Part shown: in pieces, positions 55,836-64,000 of the stretch
Layout of the letters: every line of letters starts with the position of its first letter
How positions within the stretch are numbered: position 1 is the first letter of the stretch
Source: Geminisphaera colitermitum TAV2
GTDB lineage: Bacteria; Verrucomicrobiota; Verrucomicrobiia; Opitutales; Opitutaceae
Direction of reading: 5' to 3'
NCBI RefSeq assembly: GCF_000171235.2
Contig: NZ_ABEA03000041.1
Coordinates: 1-64,000 of the forward strand
DNA length: 64,000 nucleotides
The notes under the pieces: model-generated
Database searches by the model: none
What the model was told of the DNA's origin: nothing
Seen by the model: the letters and a program-made list of their open reading frames with translations, nothing else
Made by a program: the position numbers and the translations under genes

Positions 55836-57470
55836 TCAAGACGCCAGCGGCACGATCTCCAGACGCGAATCGCCTTCGCTGCCCTCCGGCATGAGACTCC
55901 ACTGCCGATGCGCGATTTTTTCCAGAAAGGGCCGGTCGTGGCTCACCAGCAACATCGCGCACGGACACTCCGCCAGCGCCTCCTCAAGACAAAGAATACC
56001 GGGCAAATCCATGTGGTTCGTCGGCTCGTCCATCACAATCAGATGCGGCCCGCGCACAATGCCGAGCGCGAGCAGGAGCTTGCGCACCTCGCCCGGACTC
56101 GGCAACGCGCTCTCCAGCAAACGCGCCGGGCGCGACCCGAGGCGGCTGATCGTGGTCATGACGCGCCCGCGCTCGTCGTTGGGCAGGCGCTTGACGTTCT
56201 CCAGCAACACGCGCGACTCCTCCGCCGTGATCTCCTGCGGCACGTAAACGAGGCGCTCCGGCGCGAGGTCGAGATGGGCGAGCAAGTGGCGGATCAGCGT
56301 GCTTTTGCCCAAACCATTGGCCCCGGTCAGCGCAATGCGGTCCGCGCCGCCAATGGCCAGATCGGGGAAACGCAACACGCGCCCGGACGAGGCGGGAACG
56401 GCAGGAGCGCCCAACGGCAGCACTCCGGCAGGCAGACGCAGTAAAAAATCACGCGGCAGATACGACGCCCCATCAACCCAGATGCCCGTCTCGTAACGCT
56501 TCTTCACCGACAAGTTCGCCCGCTGCGCCTCCACCTTGCCCGCACGGCGCGTCATCTGCCCGGCCAGCTTGCCCGCCCAAGCATCCTTGCCCGTCATCTT
56601 GGCGAGATTGCGCATGGCGCGCCCGTCGTGGTCGTGCGCGGGGATTTTTTTCGAACGCGACCCCCGCGACGCCGCCGCCTTCTGATCGGCGACCACGCGA
56701 CGCCGCTGCGCCTCGGCACGCAGACGCGTGGCGGCATGACGCAACGCCTCGCTCTCATGCTGCACCGCCCGCTCCTCTGTCTCCTGTTGCGCCAGCGCCT
56801 CCGAAATCCCGCCCGGACGCAACGTTGCGCCCGGCGGCTCGATCATCAGGCAATGCGTGCAAAGCTCGTCGAGCAACTCCCGGTCGTGGCTCACCAGCAG
56901 ACCCGTGCCGCGAAACTCCCGCAACACCTCCACCAGCAACCACCGCGCCTCGGCGTCGATGTGATTTGTTGGTTCATCGAGCGCGAGCAACGCCGGCTCC
57001 AGCCACAGCGCGACGGCGATTTGCGCCCGCTTGCGCTCGCCGTGGCTGAGCGTCACCCAGCGTCCCGGCTCGATCCAGTCGTCGCCGATGCGCAGGCGCG
57101 ACTTGAGCACGGCACCGTCGGGCGCCCAGAAAAAATCCTCCAATTCCCCCGGTGGCTCGTCCGTGCGCTGCGCCACGTAAAGCGCGTTGCCTCGTCCCCC
57201 TCCCCCCCCCCCTCCCCGCGCCGGACCTTGCACCAAGCCTGACTGCGGCGCCAATTCGCCGACTGCGAGTTTGAGCAACGTGCTCTTGCCCGCGCCGTTT
57301 GCCCCCACGATCCCCGTCCATCCCGCAGGAAACTGCACCGACAACCCGCTCAACAACGGCGACGTCATCCCCGCGTAACCAAACTCGACATCGCGCAACA
57401 CCAGCAAACCCGCGCCCGCGCCAGACGCCGCCAGCGACAACGGAAGATTCTCGTCGAGCTTGATCTTCAT
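55836..57470 (-). CDS. ABC-F family ATPase with a borrowed N-terminus
   Basis: A 544-residue protein with two ABC domains and no membrane part. First domain: Walker A GANGAGKST, signature LSHGERKR, Walker B LLALDEPTNHID. Second: GANGLGKST, degenerate signature PSPGEVRK, LIVMDEPTNHMD. ABC-F proteins act on ribosomes (translation regulation or antibiotic protection). The first 14 residues, MKIKLDENLPLSLA, are not ABC-F-like but match the start of DUF5615 PIN-like toxins. The ABC part follows at LLVLRDVEFGYAG. The ATG overlaps the stop of a DUF433 antitoxin gene (ATGA), exactly as a DUF5615 toxin would. A C11 run (57202-57212; ARGGGGGGGRG) is in frame. Confidence 0.85.
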   Translation of the reverse strand: MKIKLDENLPLSLAASGAGAGLLVLRDVEFGYAGMTSPLLSGLSVQFPAGWTGIVGANGAGKSTLLKLAVGELAPQSGLVQGPARGGGGGGGRGNALYVAQRTDEPPGELEDFFWAPDGAVLKSRLRIGDDWIEPGRWVTLSHGERKRAQIAVALWLEPALLALDEPTNHIDAEARWLLVEVLREFRGTGLLVSHDRELLDELCTHCLMIEPPGATLRPGGISEALAQQETEERAVQHESEALRHAATRLRAEAQRRRVVADQKAAASRGSRSKKIPAHDHDGRAMRNLAKMTGKDAWAGKLAGQMTRRAGKVEAQRANLSVKKRYETGIWVDGASYLPRDFLLRLPAGVLPLGAPAVPASSGRVLRFPDLAIGGADRIALTGANGLGKSTLIRHLLAHLDLAPERLVYVPQEITAEESRVLLENVKRLPNDERGRVMTTISRLGSRPARLLESALPSPGEVRKLLLALGIVRGPHLIVMDEPTNHMDLPGILCLEEALAECPCAMLLVSHDRPFLEKIAHRQWSLMPEGSEGDSRLEIVPLAS

Positions 57471-57706
57471 GCGACGGCAGGCAACGGCGGCATGGGCAAA
57501 TCCTCCTCGGCGGAAGCCGCCGCAAACGCGATCACCGCCCGGACTGCCTCCTCCGTCAGACTCGGGAAATTCCTTAAAATCTCCTCCACCCGGTGCCCCT
57601 CCGCCAAGCTTGCCAGCACCGTGCGCACCAGCACCCGCGTCCCCCGGATCACAGGCTGCCCCCCGCATATGCCCGGATTACGCTCAAAATAAATTGCGTG
57701 ATTCAT
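57467..57706 (-). CDS. DUF433-type antitoxin
   Basis: A 79-residue protein: MNHAIYFERNPGICGGQPVI, RGTRVLVRTVLASLAEGHRV, EEILRNFPSLTEEAVRAVIA. This is the full DUF433 pattern (NP.ICGG.P.I.GTR..V), the antitoxin partner of DUF5615 toxins. The stop overlaps the start of the ABC-F gene instead of an intact toxin. The toxin seems to have been replaced, leaving only its first codons. Confidence 0.88.
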   Translation of the reverse strand: MNHAIYFERNPGICGGQPVIRGTRVLVRTVLASLAEGHRVEEILRNFPSLTEEAVRAVIAFAAASAEEDLPMPPLPAVA

Positions 57707-57772
57707 GTCGCACAACATGCACCATCCCGCCCCCACTTGGCAACATCCGCGACACACCCACAACGCGCGCAT

Positions 57773-57787
57773 CCCCCCCCCCCCCCC
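57773..57787 (+). repeat. C15 run upstream of the macA-like gene
   Basis: It lies 121-135 bases before the macA ATG, in the divergent gap between the DUF433 gene and the efflux operon. Confidence 0.85.
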
Positions 57788-57907
57788 TCCGCGAAACACG
57801 ATTTTCCTCCACTCGAAACCAGATCGGCTGTTGCACCGTCTCCCCCCACTCGCAAAGCATATCTGTTTCTCATTTTCGCACTCACTCATCCTCACCCGCT
57901 CACGCAC

Positions 57908-59260
57908 ATGGCTTTCAAACCTGGACGCATCCTCACCCTCCTCGTAATTCTCGGCGCACTCGGTGGCGGCGGCTACTATTACTACCGCAGCCAGCAACCC
58001 GTGCCGGTCCAGTTCAACACCGCCAAGCTCTCGCGCGGCAACCTCACGCAAAGCGTCACTGCCACCGGAACCCTCGAACCCGTCGAAAAAATCGAAGTCA
58101 GTTCCCAGATCTCCGCCATCATCACGGAAGTGCCCGTGGACTATAACTCCGCCGTGAAAAAAGGCGACGTCCTCGCCCGCCTCGACCCGGCCACCTACCA
58201 ATCCAGGCTCAACCAGGCCGAGGCCCAACTCGCCAACACCCAGGCCAACCACACCCTCGTCAAACTCAACGCCGACCGCGTCCGCTCCCTGCGCGAACGC
58301 AACCTCGTCTCGCAACAAGAACTCGACCAGGCCAACGCCCAACTCGAACAAGCCGAAGCCCAGCTCAAAATCCAGAGAGCTTCGGTTGAAACCGCCAAAG
58401 TGGACCTCACCCGCTGCGTCATTGACGCCCCCATTGACGGCACCGTCCTCGACCGCCAGGCCACCGTCGGCAAGACCGTTGCCGCCAGCCTCAACGCCCC
58501 CACCCTCTTCATCCTCGTCACCGACCTGCGCAAACTCCAGATCAACGCCGCCATCGCCGAAGCCGACATCGGCAACGTCCGCGAAGGCCAGACCGTTCAC
58601 TTCACCGTCGATGCCTTCCCCAACCGCCGCTTCGACGGCACCGTCGCCCAAATCCGCAACTCCCCCACCACCCAGTCCAACGTCGTCACCTACGCCACCA
58701 TCATCGCCGTCAACAACGACGACCTCAGCCTCAAACCCGGCATGACCGCCAACGTCTCCGTCGTCGTCAACCAACGCCGCGGCACCCTCCTCGTCAGCAA
58801 CTCCGCCCTCCGCGTCCGTCTCCCCGAAGACATCATCATCCCCCTCGCCGAGGACCAAGCCTCCGCCGCCAACAGCCCCACCGACCAAGTCACCCAACTC
58901 CTCCTTGAAGCCGGCAACCCGCCCGGCCAGCAACCCACCCGCGAGATCTGGGCCAAAGTCCGCGCCCTCGCCACCGAACGCGGCATCGTCCTCCCCAGCC
59001 GCCGCAACCGCGGATCGGGAGGCAACCAGCAACAAATCACCACCCGCACCCTCTACAAACCCGCCGGCACACCCGATGCCCCGCTTGCCCAGTCCGTCGC
59101 CGTCAAACTCGGCGTCACCGACGGCATCAACACCGAAATCCTCGAAGGCCTTGCTGACGGCGATGAAATCATCACCGGTATCCAAACCGCCACGACCAGC
59201 AGCAGCGCCTCCTCCGGCGCCGGCAACCCCTTCGCCCCCCAACCGAGACGTAGATTCTGA
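57908..59260 (+). CDS. MacA-like periplasmic adaptor (membrane fusion) protein
   Basis: A 450-residue protein from ATG 57908. N-terminal membrane anchor (ILTLLVILGALGGGGYYYYR), biotinyl-lipoyl halves (VSSQISAIITEVPVDYNSAV, RCVIDAPIDGTVLDRQATVG), a coiled-coil hairpin (QANAQLEQAEAQLKIQRASV) and beta-barrel/membrane-proximal domains ending in a Ser/Gly-rich tail. It links an inner-membrane ABC exporter to an outer-membrane channel. First gene of the three-gene macAB-type operon; a MITE separates it from the ATPase. Symbol macA is likely but the substrate is unknown. Confidence 0.9.
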   Translation: MAFKPGRILTLLVILGALGGGGYYYYRSQQPVPVQFNTAKLSRGNLTQSVTATGTLEPVEKIEVSSQISAIITEVPVDYNSAVKKGDVLARLDPATYQSRLNQAEAQLANTQANHTLVKLNADRVRSLRERNLVSQQELDQANAQLEQAEAQLKIQRASVETAKVDLTRCVIDAPIDGTVLDRQATVGKTVAASLNAPTLFILVTDLRKLQINAAIAEADIGNVREGQTVHFTVDAFPNRRFDGTVAQIRNSPTTQSNVVTYATIIAVNNDDLSLKPGMTANVSVVVNQRRGTLLVSNSALRVRLPEDIIIPLAEDQASAANSPTDQVTQLLLEAGNPPGQQPTREIWAKVRALATERGIVLPSRRNRGSGGNQQQITTRTLYKPAGTPDAPLAQSVAVKLGVTDGINTEILEGLADGDEIITGIQTATTSSSASSGAGNPFAPQPRRRF

Positions 59261-59324
59261 AATTAAAAATTAAAAACCATGCTGATCCCCCCCTGCCCCC
59301 CTCCGCCCTCTGCCATTCTTAAGG

Positions 59325-59545
59325 GAGGTTCTAAAAATCAGAAATTACACAGAGATCACAGAGAAGGCACAGAGTTTAGGGAGGACAAAACGACTTTGTT
59401 CCTTTTTCCGTAAAAAAACATTATTTTATTTATAATAAATGAATTACAGAGACATTCATTCGCGAGGAAAATGTCCTTCCACCGGACAGGCCTCCCCAAA
59501 CTCTGTGCCTCCTCTGTGTCCTCTGTGTAATTTTTAGAAGTTCCC
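59325..59545 (-). mobile_element. 221-bp MITE-like element, copy 4 (inverted)
   Basis: Same orientation as copy 3, flanked by TTAA on both sides (59321-59324, 59546-59549). Inserted inside the macA-macB operon. Read toward the ATPase gene its core contains TATAAT. Confidence 0.85.
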
Positions 59546-59570
59546 TTAATTATTAATTCTTAATTCCCCC

Positions 59571-60341
59571 ATGCAACCCGTCGTCAAACTCGAAGACATC
59601 CACAAAATCTACAGCAACGGAGAGACGGAAGTTCATGCCGTGCGCGGCATCACCCTGACCATCGAACCCGGCGAATTTGTCGCCATCATGGGCGCATCCG
59701 GTTCCGGCAAGTCCACCCTCATGAACACCCTTGGTTGCCTCGACCGTCCCACTCGGGGCGACTACTACCTCGACGGCACCAACGTCGCCAATCTCGACCG
59801 CACCCAGCGCGCCGACATGCGCAACCAAAAACTCGGCTTCGTCTTTCAAGGCTTCAACCTCCTCTCCCGCACCACCGCCCTTGAGAACGTCGAGTTGCCC
59901 ATGCTCTACGCCCCCCGTCGCATCTCCGCCGCTGAGATGCGACGCCGCGCCCTTGCCGCGCTCGACATCGTCGGCCTCTCCACCCGTTCCGACCACGTCC
60001 CCAGCCAGCTCTCCGGCGGCCAGCAACAACGCGTCGCCATCGCCCGCGCCCTCGTCAACGAACCCCGCGTCCTCCTCGCCGACGAACCCACTGGCAACCT
60101 CGACAGCAAAACCTCCGTCGAAGTCATGGGCGTCTTTCAACGCCTCAACGACCAAGGCATCACCATCGTCATGGTCACGCACGAACTCGACATCGCCAAC
60201 TACTGCAAACGCATCATCATCTTCCGCGACGGCCGCATCGTCCGCGACGAACCCGTAAAAAACCGCCTCATCTCCTCCCAAGAAATGCTCAAACTCCAAG
60301 TCGCCGAAACCGAAGCCAAACTCCACGACGAGGGAAATTAG
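59571..60341 (+). CDS. MacB-type ABC transporter ATP-binding protein
   Basis: A 256-residue protein. Walker [11 protein letters not shown]-loop FVFQGFNLL, signature LSGGQQQR, Walker [14 protein letters not shown]-loop VTHELD. It powers the MacB-type permease encoded next; the two domains are one protein in E. coli MacB and separate here, as in many bacteria. Confidence 0.93.
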   Translation: MQPVVKLEDIHKIYSNGETEVHAVRGITLTIEPGEFVAIMGASGSGKSTLMNTLGCLDRPTRGDYYLDGTNVANLDRTQRADMRNQKLGFVFQGFNLLSRTTALENVELPMLYAPRRISAAEMRRRALAALDIVGLSTRSDHVPSQLSGGQQQRVAIARALVNEPRVLLADEPTGNLDSKTSVEVMGVFQRLNDQGITIVMVTHELDIANYCKRIIIFRDGRIVRDEPVKNRLISSQEMLKLQVAETEAKLHDEGN

Positions 60342-60465
60342 AAGTTAGGAATTAGAAATTAGAAAAACAAACCAGCCGCACATTCCCTCCCCCCCCCCCC
60401 CCCTTCCACCCATCCGTCATTCCTAATTCCTAATTTCTAATTCCTAATTTCCAATTCCCTCCACC
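60339..60465. repeat. Inverted word-like repeat with a C15 run in its loop
   Basis: aattagaagttaggaatt units (60339-60364) face ttcctaattcctaatttcta units (60420-60455). The C15 run is at 60389-60403. It separates the ATPase and permease genes. Confidence 0.85.
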
Positions 60466-61677
60466 ATGCGCTTCATAGCCACCACGCTCATTGCCCTCCG
60501 CGCCCTCCGCCGCAACAAACTCCGCAGCTTCCTCACCGCGCTCGGCATCATCATCGGCGTGGCCGCCGTCATCGCCATGGTGAGCATCGGCAACGGCGCC
60601 AAAGCCCAGGTCGAAGCCCAGGTCGCCAGCCTCGGTCGCAACGTCATCACCGTCTTCCCCGGCAGCGTCACCAGCGCCGGTGTTCGCACCGGCTGGGGCA
60701 GCGCCAGCACCCTCACCCCCGAAGACGCCCAAGCCATCCAACGCGAAGTCCCCGGAGTCGTCTCCGTCAGCCCCGAAGTCCGCGACCGGCAACAAGTCCT
60801 CGCCAACGGACTCAACTGGAACACCCTCGTGCAAGGCGAATCCCCCGACTTTCTCAGCGTCCGCGCCTGGGGCATGGCCGAAGGCGCCATCTTCGCCGAG
60901 ACCGACGTCCGCAGCGCCGCCAAAGTCTGCATCATCGGCTCCACCGTTGCCGAACAACTCTTCCCCGACAGTAACCCCGTTGGCCAGACCCTCCGCATCC
61001 GCAACATCCCCATGCGCATCCTCGGCGTGCTCGAAAGCAAAGGCTACAACGCCATGATGAACCAGGACCAAGACGACATCATCATCGTCCCCTACACCAC
61101 CTCCATGCGCCGCATCTCGCGCCGCACCTACCTCAGTTCCATCCTCGTCGAAGCCGCCAGCGCCGAGCAAATGCCCATCATCCAGGAAGACATCACCGCG
61201 CTCCTCACCCAGCGCCGCGGCGGACGCGAACCCGACTTCACCGTGCGCAACCAACTCGAACTCGCCGAGCGCGCCACCGAGACCTCGCGCACCATGACCG
61301 CCCTCCTCGGCTCCATTGCCGGCGTCTCCCTCATGGTGGGCGGCATTGGCATCATGAACATCATGCTCGTCTCCGTCACCGAACGCACCCGCGAGATCGG
61401 CATCCGCCTCGCCATCGGCGCGCACGATCAGGACATCCGCCTGCAATTTTTGATCGAAGCCATGATCCTCAGCGTCCTCGGCGGCCTCCTCGGTGTCGCC
61501 CTCGGCATCGGCATCTCGCAACTCGTCTCGCACCTCAAAGGCTGGCCCATCCTAGTCTCCATGGATTCGATCACGCTCGCCGTGGTATTCTCCGCCACCG
61601 TCGGCATAGCCTTCGGCTTTTACCCCGCGCACAAAGCCGCCCAACTCGACCCCATCGAAGCCCTCCGCTACGAGTAA
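60466..61677 (+). CDS. MacB-type ABC transporter permease (FtsX-like)
   Basis: A 403-residue protein. First membrane helix near the N-terminus (LRSFLTALGIIIGVAAVIAM), MacB periplasmic core domain (residues ~50-240), then three C-terminal helices with FtsX motifs (SLMVGGIGIMNIMLVSVTER, TREIGIRLAIGA). Mechanotransmission exporter with the macA-like adaptor and the ATPase. Exported substrate unknown. Confidence 0.93.
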   Translation: MRFIATTLIALRALRRNKLRSFLTALGIIIGVAAVIAMVSIGNGAKAQVEAQVASLGRNVITVFPGSVTSAGVRTGWGSASTLTPEDAQAIQREVPGVVSVSPEVRDRQQVLANGLNWNTLVQGESPDFLSVRAWGMAEGAIFAETDVRSAAKVCIIGSTVAEQLFPDSNPVGQTLRIRNIPMRILGVLESKGYNAMMNQDQDDIIIVPYTTSMRRISRRTYLSSILVEAASAEQMPIIQEDITALLTQRRGGREPDFTVRNQLELAERATETSRTMTALLGSIAGVSLMVGGIGIMNIMLVSVTERTREIGIRLAIGAHDQDIRLQFLIEAMILSVLGGLLGVALGIGISQLVSHLKGWPILVSMDSITLAVVFSATVGIAFGFYPAHKAAQLDPIEALRYE

Positions 61678-61699
61678 AGCACCCTGAAATCAAAACAAA

Positions 61700-61792
61700 G
61701 GAATGGCCGCAAAAAGGCACATAAGGCGCAAAAAAGAAAGGAACAGGATTGCCGGAGTTTTTGCGCCTTATGTGCCTTTTTGCGGCCATTCC
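61700..61792. repeat. 35-bp perfect inverted repeat
   Basis: ggaatggccgcaaaaaggca… (61700-61734) and its exact complement (61758-61792) flank a 23-base loop. It lies between macB and the TPR gene and ends 3 bases before the proposed TTG start. No T-run follows on the + strand. Confidence 0.85.
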
Positions 61793-61795
61793 GGT

Positions 61796-62691
61796 TTGAA
61801 AGTCGGCGCCCTTGTTTTTCTGGGGCTGATTTTTGGTTACATATCCCCCAGTATCCAAGCCTCCACCACAACTGACGTCCTCGCCATCGCCCGCTCACTC
61901 ATCGCGGCCCAACGCCTCCCCGAAGCACGCCCGCCCCTCGAACAACTCCTCACCGCCGAGCCCTCCAACACCGAAGCCCGCCACCTCCTCGCCCGCTGTT
62001 ACCTCGGCCTGCAACGTTACGACGACGCCATCGCCACACTCGCCCCTCTCCTCCCCCCCCCCCCCCCCCTGCCGACGCCCTCGCCGCTCCCATCCTTGCT
62101 GATTACAGCGAAGCCTGCCTGCACCGTGCCGCCGAACTCGGCACCAGCTTTCGCGCCCTCTCCCTTGCCCGCCGCGGACGCGACGCCCTCGAAAAGGCCT
62201 CCACCCTCGACCCCGGCAACATCCTTTATCACGAAGGCCTGGTGGAGTTTTATCGACACGCCCCCATGATCGCCGGCGGCAGCCGCGCCAAGGCGCTCGC
62301 ACACGCGCAAGCCGCCACGCGCCTCGACCCCCTGCGCGGCGGACTCCTCGAAGCATCGATCCACGCCGACGAAAAACGCTTCACCGAAGCCCTTGCCCTG
62401 TGTGACGCCGCCCTCGCCGCCGCGCCCGACAACTACCTCGCGCTCTACACGCTGGGCCGCATCGCCGCCGACAGCGGCCTGCGACCTGCCGACGGCACGG
62501 CGGCCCTGCTGCGTTGCCTCACGCTCAAGCCCACGCCTGCCGAACCTCCGCACTCCGCCGTGTATTTCCGCCTCGGGCTCATTGCCGAGAAACAGAACCA
62601 CCGCGACGAAGCCCGCGCCCATTTCGCCACCTCGCTCCGCCTCGCCCCCGCCTACCGTCCCGCGCTGGACGCCGCCCGCCGCGTCCAGTAG
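61796..62691 (+). CDS. Secreted TPR-repeat protein, frame broken at a poly-C run
   Basis: TTG 61796 gives a signal peptide (KVGALVFLGLIFGYISPSIQ). TPR-like repeats follow: AQRLPEARPPLEQLLTAEPS, ARCYLGLQRYDDAIATLAPL. The C17 run (62053-62069) breaks the frame; the protein goes on in another frame (ADALAAPILADYSEACLHRA … YLALYTLGRIAADSGLRPAD … LGLIAEKQNHRDEARAHFAT). C18 or C15 would give ~299 residues. TPRs mediate protein-protein contacts; partner unknown. An upstream ATG at 61703 lies in a palindrome and was rejected. Confidence 0.75.
62053..62069 (+). repeat. C17 run at the frame break of the TPR gene
   Basis: It falls between two TPR units. C18 or C15 joins the frames. Confidence 0.88.
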
Positions 62692-62697
62692 GTTATT

Positions 62698-62786
62698 GGA
62701 GGGCGGGTCTCCCGACCCGCCAGACGCGGCGCAGCCGCGCCTTCCGGATGGGCGGCGCTTCGCGCCGTCGGCGGGTCTCCCGACCT
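62698..62786. repeat. REP-like palindrome (GGAGGGCGGGTCTCC family), copy 3, shortened
   Basis: It has the left arm and inner stem of the copies at 52597 and 55233, but the right arm stops at ggcgggtctcccgacc. From 62787 to 62964 I see no gene; this probably includes the end of the IS element. Confidence 0.75.
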
Positions 62787-62964
62787 ATAAGCGCTAACAT
62801 GTTAAGATTTGATGAGGATACGGTGGGGGATGCGCTTGCGAGGAGGGTAGCCGAGGGAACCGCGTAGGCGATGGCCGCAGAGAAGGAAGAGGCTTAGGGA
62901 GAGAGGGATGGCCAGACAAGAGAGGAGACAATCGCGAGCGAAGACAAACTCAGTCCATCTGGAG

Positions 62965-64000
62965 TTAGTCAGGGAGGATGAATCCCCAGGGGGAAAAAAC
63001 CTCTGATTGGAGGAGGGATTTTTCGATGAGCAAGCAGGTGAGTAATTTGGCTTGGAGCCATGAGCGGGAGCTGAGGGGGTCTTTTTTTGGGACGTGGCCA
63101 GTGTTCAGGAGTGATTTGAGGCGTTTGAAAGCCAGTTCGATCTGCCAGCGCAGGCGGTAGAGTTGGAGGATGCCGCGGGAGTCCAGGCAAGAGGAGGGCA
63201 GGGAAGTGACAACGACAATGTAATCAGCCATGCACAGGCACTGGCAGGAGGGTTTGCGGCCGTTTTTTTTGGCGCTGAGCCTGATTTTGGCTCGTTCGCG
63301 TTGGGCGGCCTGTGGGCTGACGCGAAGGGCGCACAGGCGCAAGGCGGTGCCGTCCTTGAGGAAGACGGGCAGTCCGGAGCACTGACGGGAACGCAACTGG
63401 GCCAGCCATGCGGGAACGTCCAGCGCATGCCCCTGCTGGTCAAACAAGGGCAGACTGGTGCTGTGCCAGCGTAACAGGACCGCCCCCTGATGATCCATCA
63501 CATGCCTGATCTGCGGGGCTCGGCAAAAATTCCGGTCGCCCAAAAACAAATCCCCCTTGCGCACCTTGTAACGGCACAGACTTTCGCCCCCCTTGTTGTC
63601 GGTCAGTTCGGCCTGTTCGCAAAACAGGCTGGGCAGTCCGATCGCATAATGCAGTCTCCAGTCCGTTCCGCTTGCTCCGGATTCCTCTATGGTCGTGCTG
63701 TCCACCGCCACCGCCGTCCACCCTTCCGGCAATCTCGACCACCTCGGCTGTCCGGCCTGCTGCTCAAGCAACCTTACGCTCATCCACCTCAGCCAACCCT
63801 CCGCGTTCCTCAGCCTCTTGAGCAACGCCACATCCGAGACCTCCGGCAACCCTGCCGCCGCCCCCCTCGCCACCGCATGCCTCAACGACAGCCCGCTCCC
63901 AGCGTGCATCAATATCAGCCTGAGCAACTCCTCCGCCGTTCTTATCCCCTTGGCCTGCTTGAACGCTCCTTGCTCCCTGGCCGCCACCTCCCACCCTTCC
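62965..64000 (-). mobile_element. IS4-type insertion sequence transposase, running off the right edge
   Basis: At least 340 residues; the frame stays open to base 64000, so the true start is probably beyond the window. DDE residues: Asp in AVDSTTIEES, Asp in LFLGDRNFCRA, Glu in the Y-R-E-K-like block YRLRWQIELAFKRLKSLLNT. The zinc-free N-terminal domain (TAEELLRLILMHAGSGLSLR) is IS4-like. It ends LLQSEVFSPWGFILPD. Terminal inverted repeats cannot be defined because one end is outside. Confidence 0.88.

Overview
The window comes from a high-GC bacterium that fits the Opitutaceae (phylum Verrucomicrobiota). This placement is an inference from gene content, not a database match. The indicators are many LacI and AraC regulators next to secreted glycosidases, prepilin-like proteins starting with the FTLIELLTVIAIIGILA signature, PEP-CTERM anchored proteins, and a spc/alpha ribosomal cluster. 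No rRNA, tRNA or CRISPR array was recognised.

Layout. 1-6071 (mostly + strand) holds the 3' part of a GH38 alpha-mannosidase, a FecR-domain protein, typA, a site-2 protease and prmB. 6090-31426 is polysaccharide-degradation DNA built from three similar cassettes: a secreted carbohydrate-active enzyme, a pseudopilin, a PEP-CTERM or LamG protein, and a LacI regulator. A Phd/PIN toxin-antitoxin pair, an AraC regulator and a GHL6-type hydrolase lie between them. 31536-36680 holds a secreted protein of unknown function, a Prc-type tail-specific protease and a rhomboid protease. 36937-47357 (minus) is the ribosomal cluster, transcribed rplE-rpsN-rpsH-rplF-rplR-rpsE-rplO-secY-(degenerate adk)-map-rpsM-rpsK-rpsD-rpoA-rplQ. 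47811-62691 carries housekeeping and envelope genes: an rmlD-like reductase, pdxH, trpD, glmM, a YihY-type membrane protein, two small membrane proteins, an ABC-F ATPase, a DUF433 antitoxin, a MacAB-type efflux system and a TPR protein. An IS4-type transposase runs off the right edge.

The most striking property is a set of at least 34 uninterrupted poly-C/poly-G runs of 9-18 bases, inside and between genes, with no comparable A/T runs. None occurs in the 10.4-kb ribosomal cluster. Six runs coincide with breaks of reading frame (GH38, the unknown secreted protein, prc twice, glmM, the TPR protein). One more, at the prmB start, puts the best ATG out of frame. This is either a genome-wide slippage or phase-variation system or a systematic homopolymer miscall. 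The affected genes and the length change that repairs each are listed so it can be tested.

The intergenic DNA is also unusual. There are four copies of a 221-222 bp MITE-like element with inverted ends, most flanked by 4-bp A/T target duplications. A 175-bp relative shares its tips. Three families of GC-rich palindromes and many word-like inverted repeats occur, some having entered coding sequence. Other notable points are an ABC-F gene that appears to use the start of a DUF5615-type toxin gene, a degenerate adenylate kinase at the adk position, and a toxin-antitoxin pair between direct repeats of an AraC 3' end.
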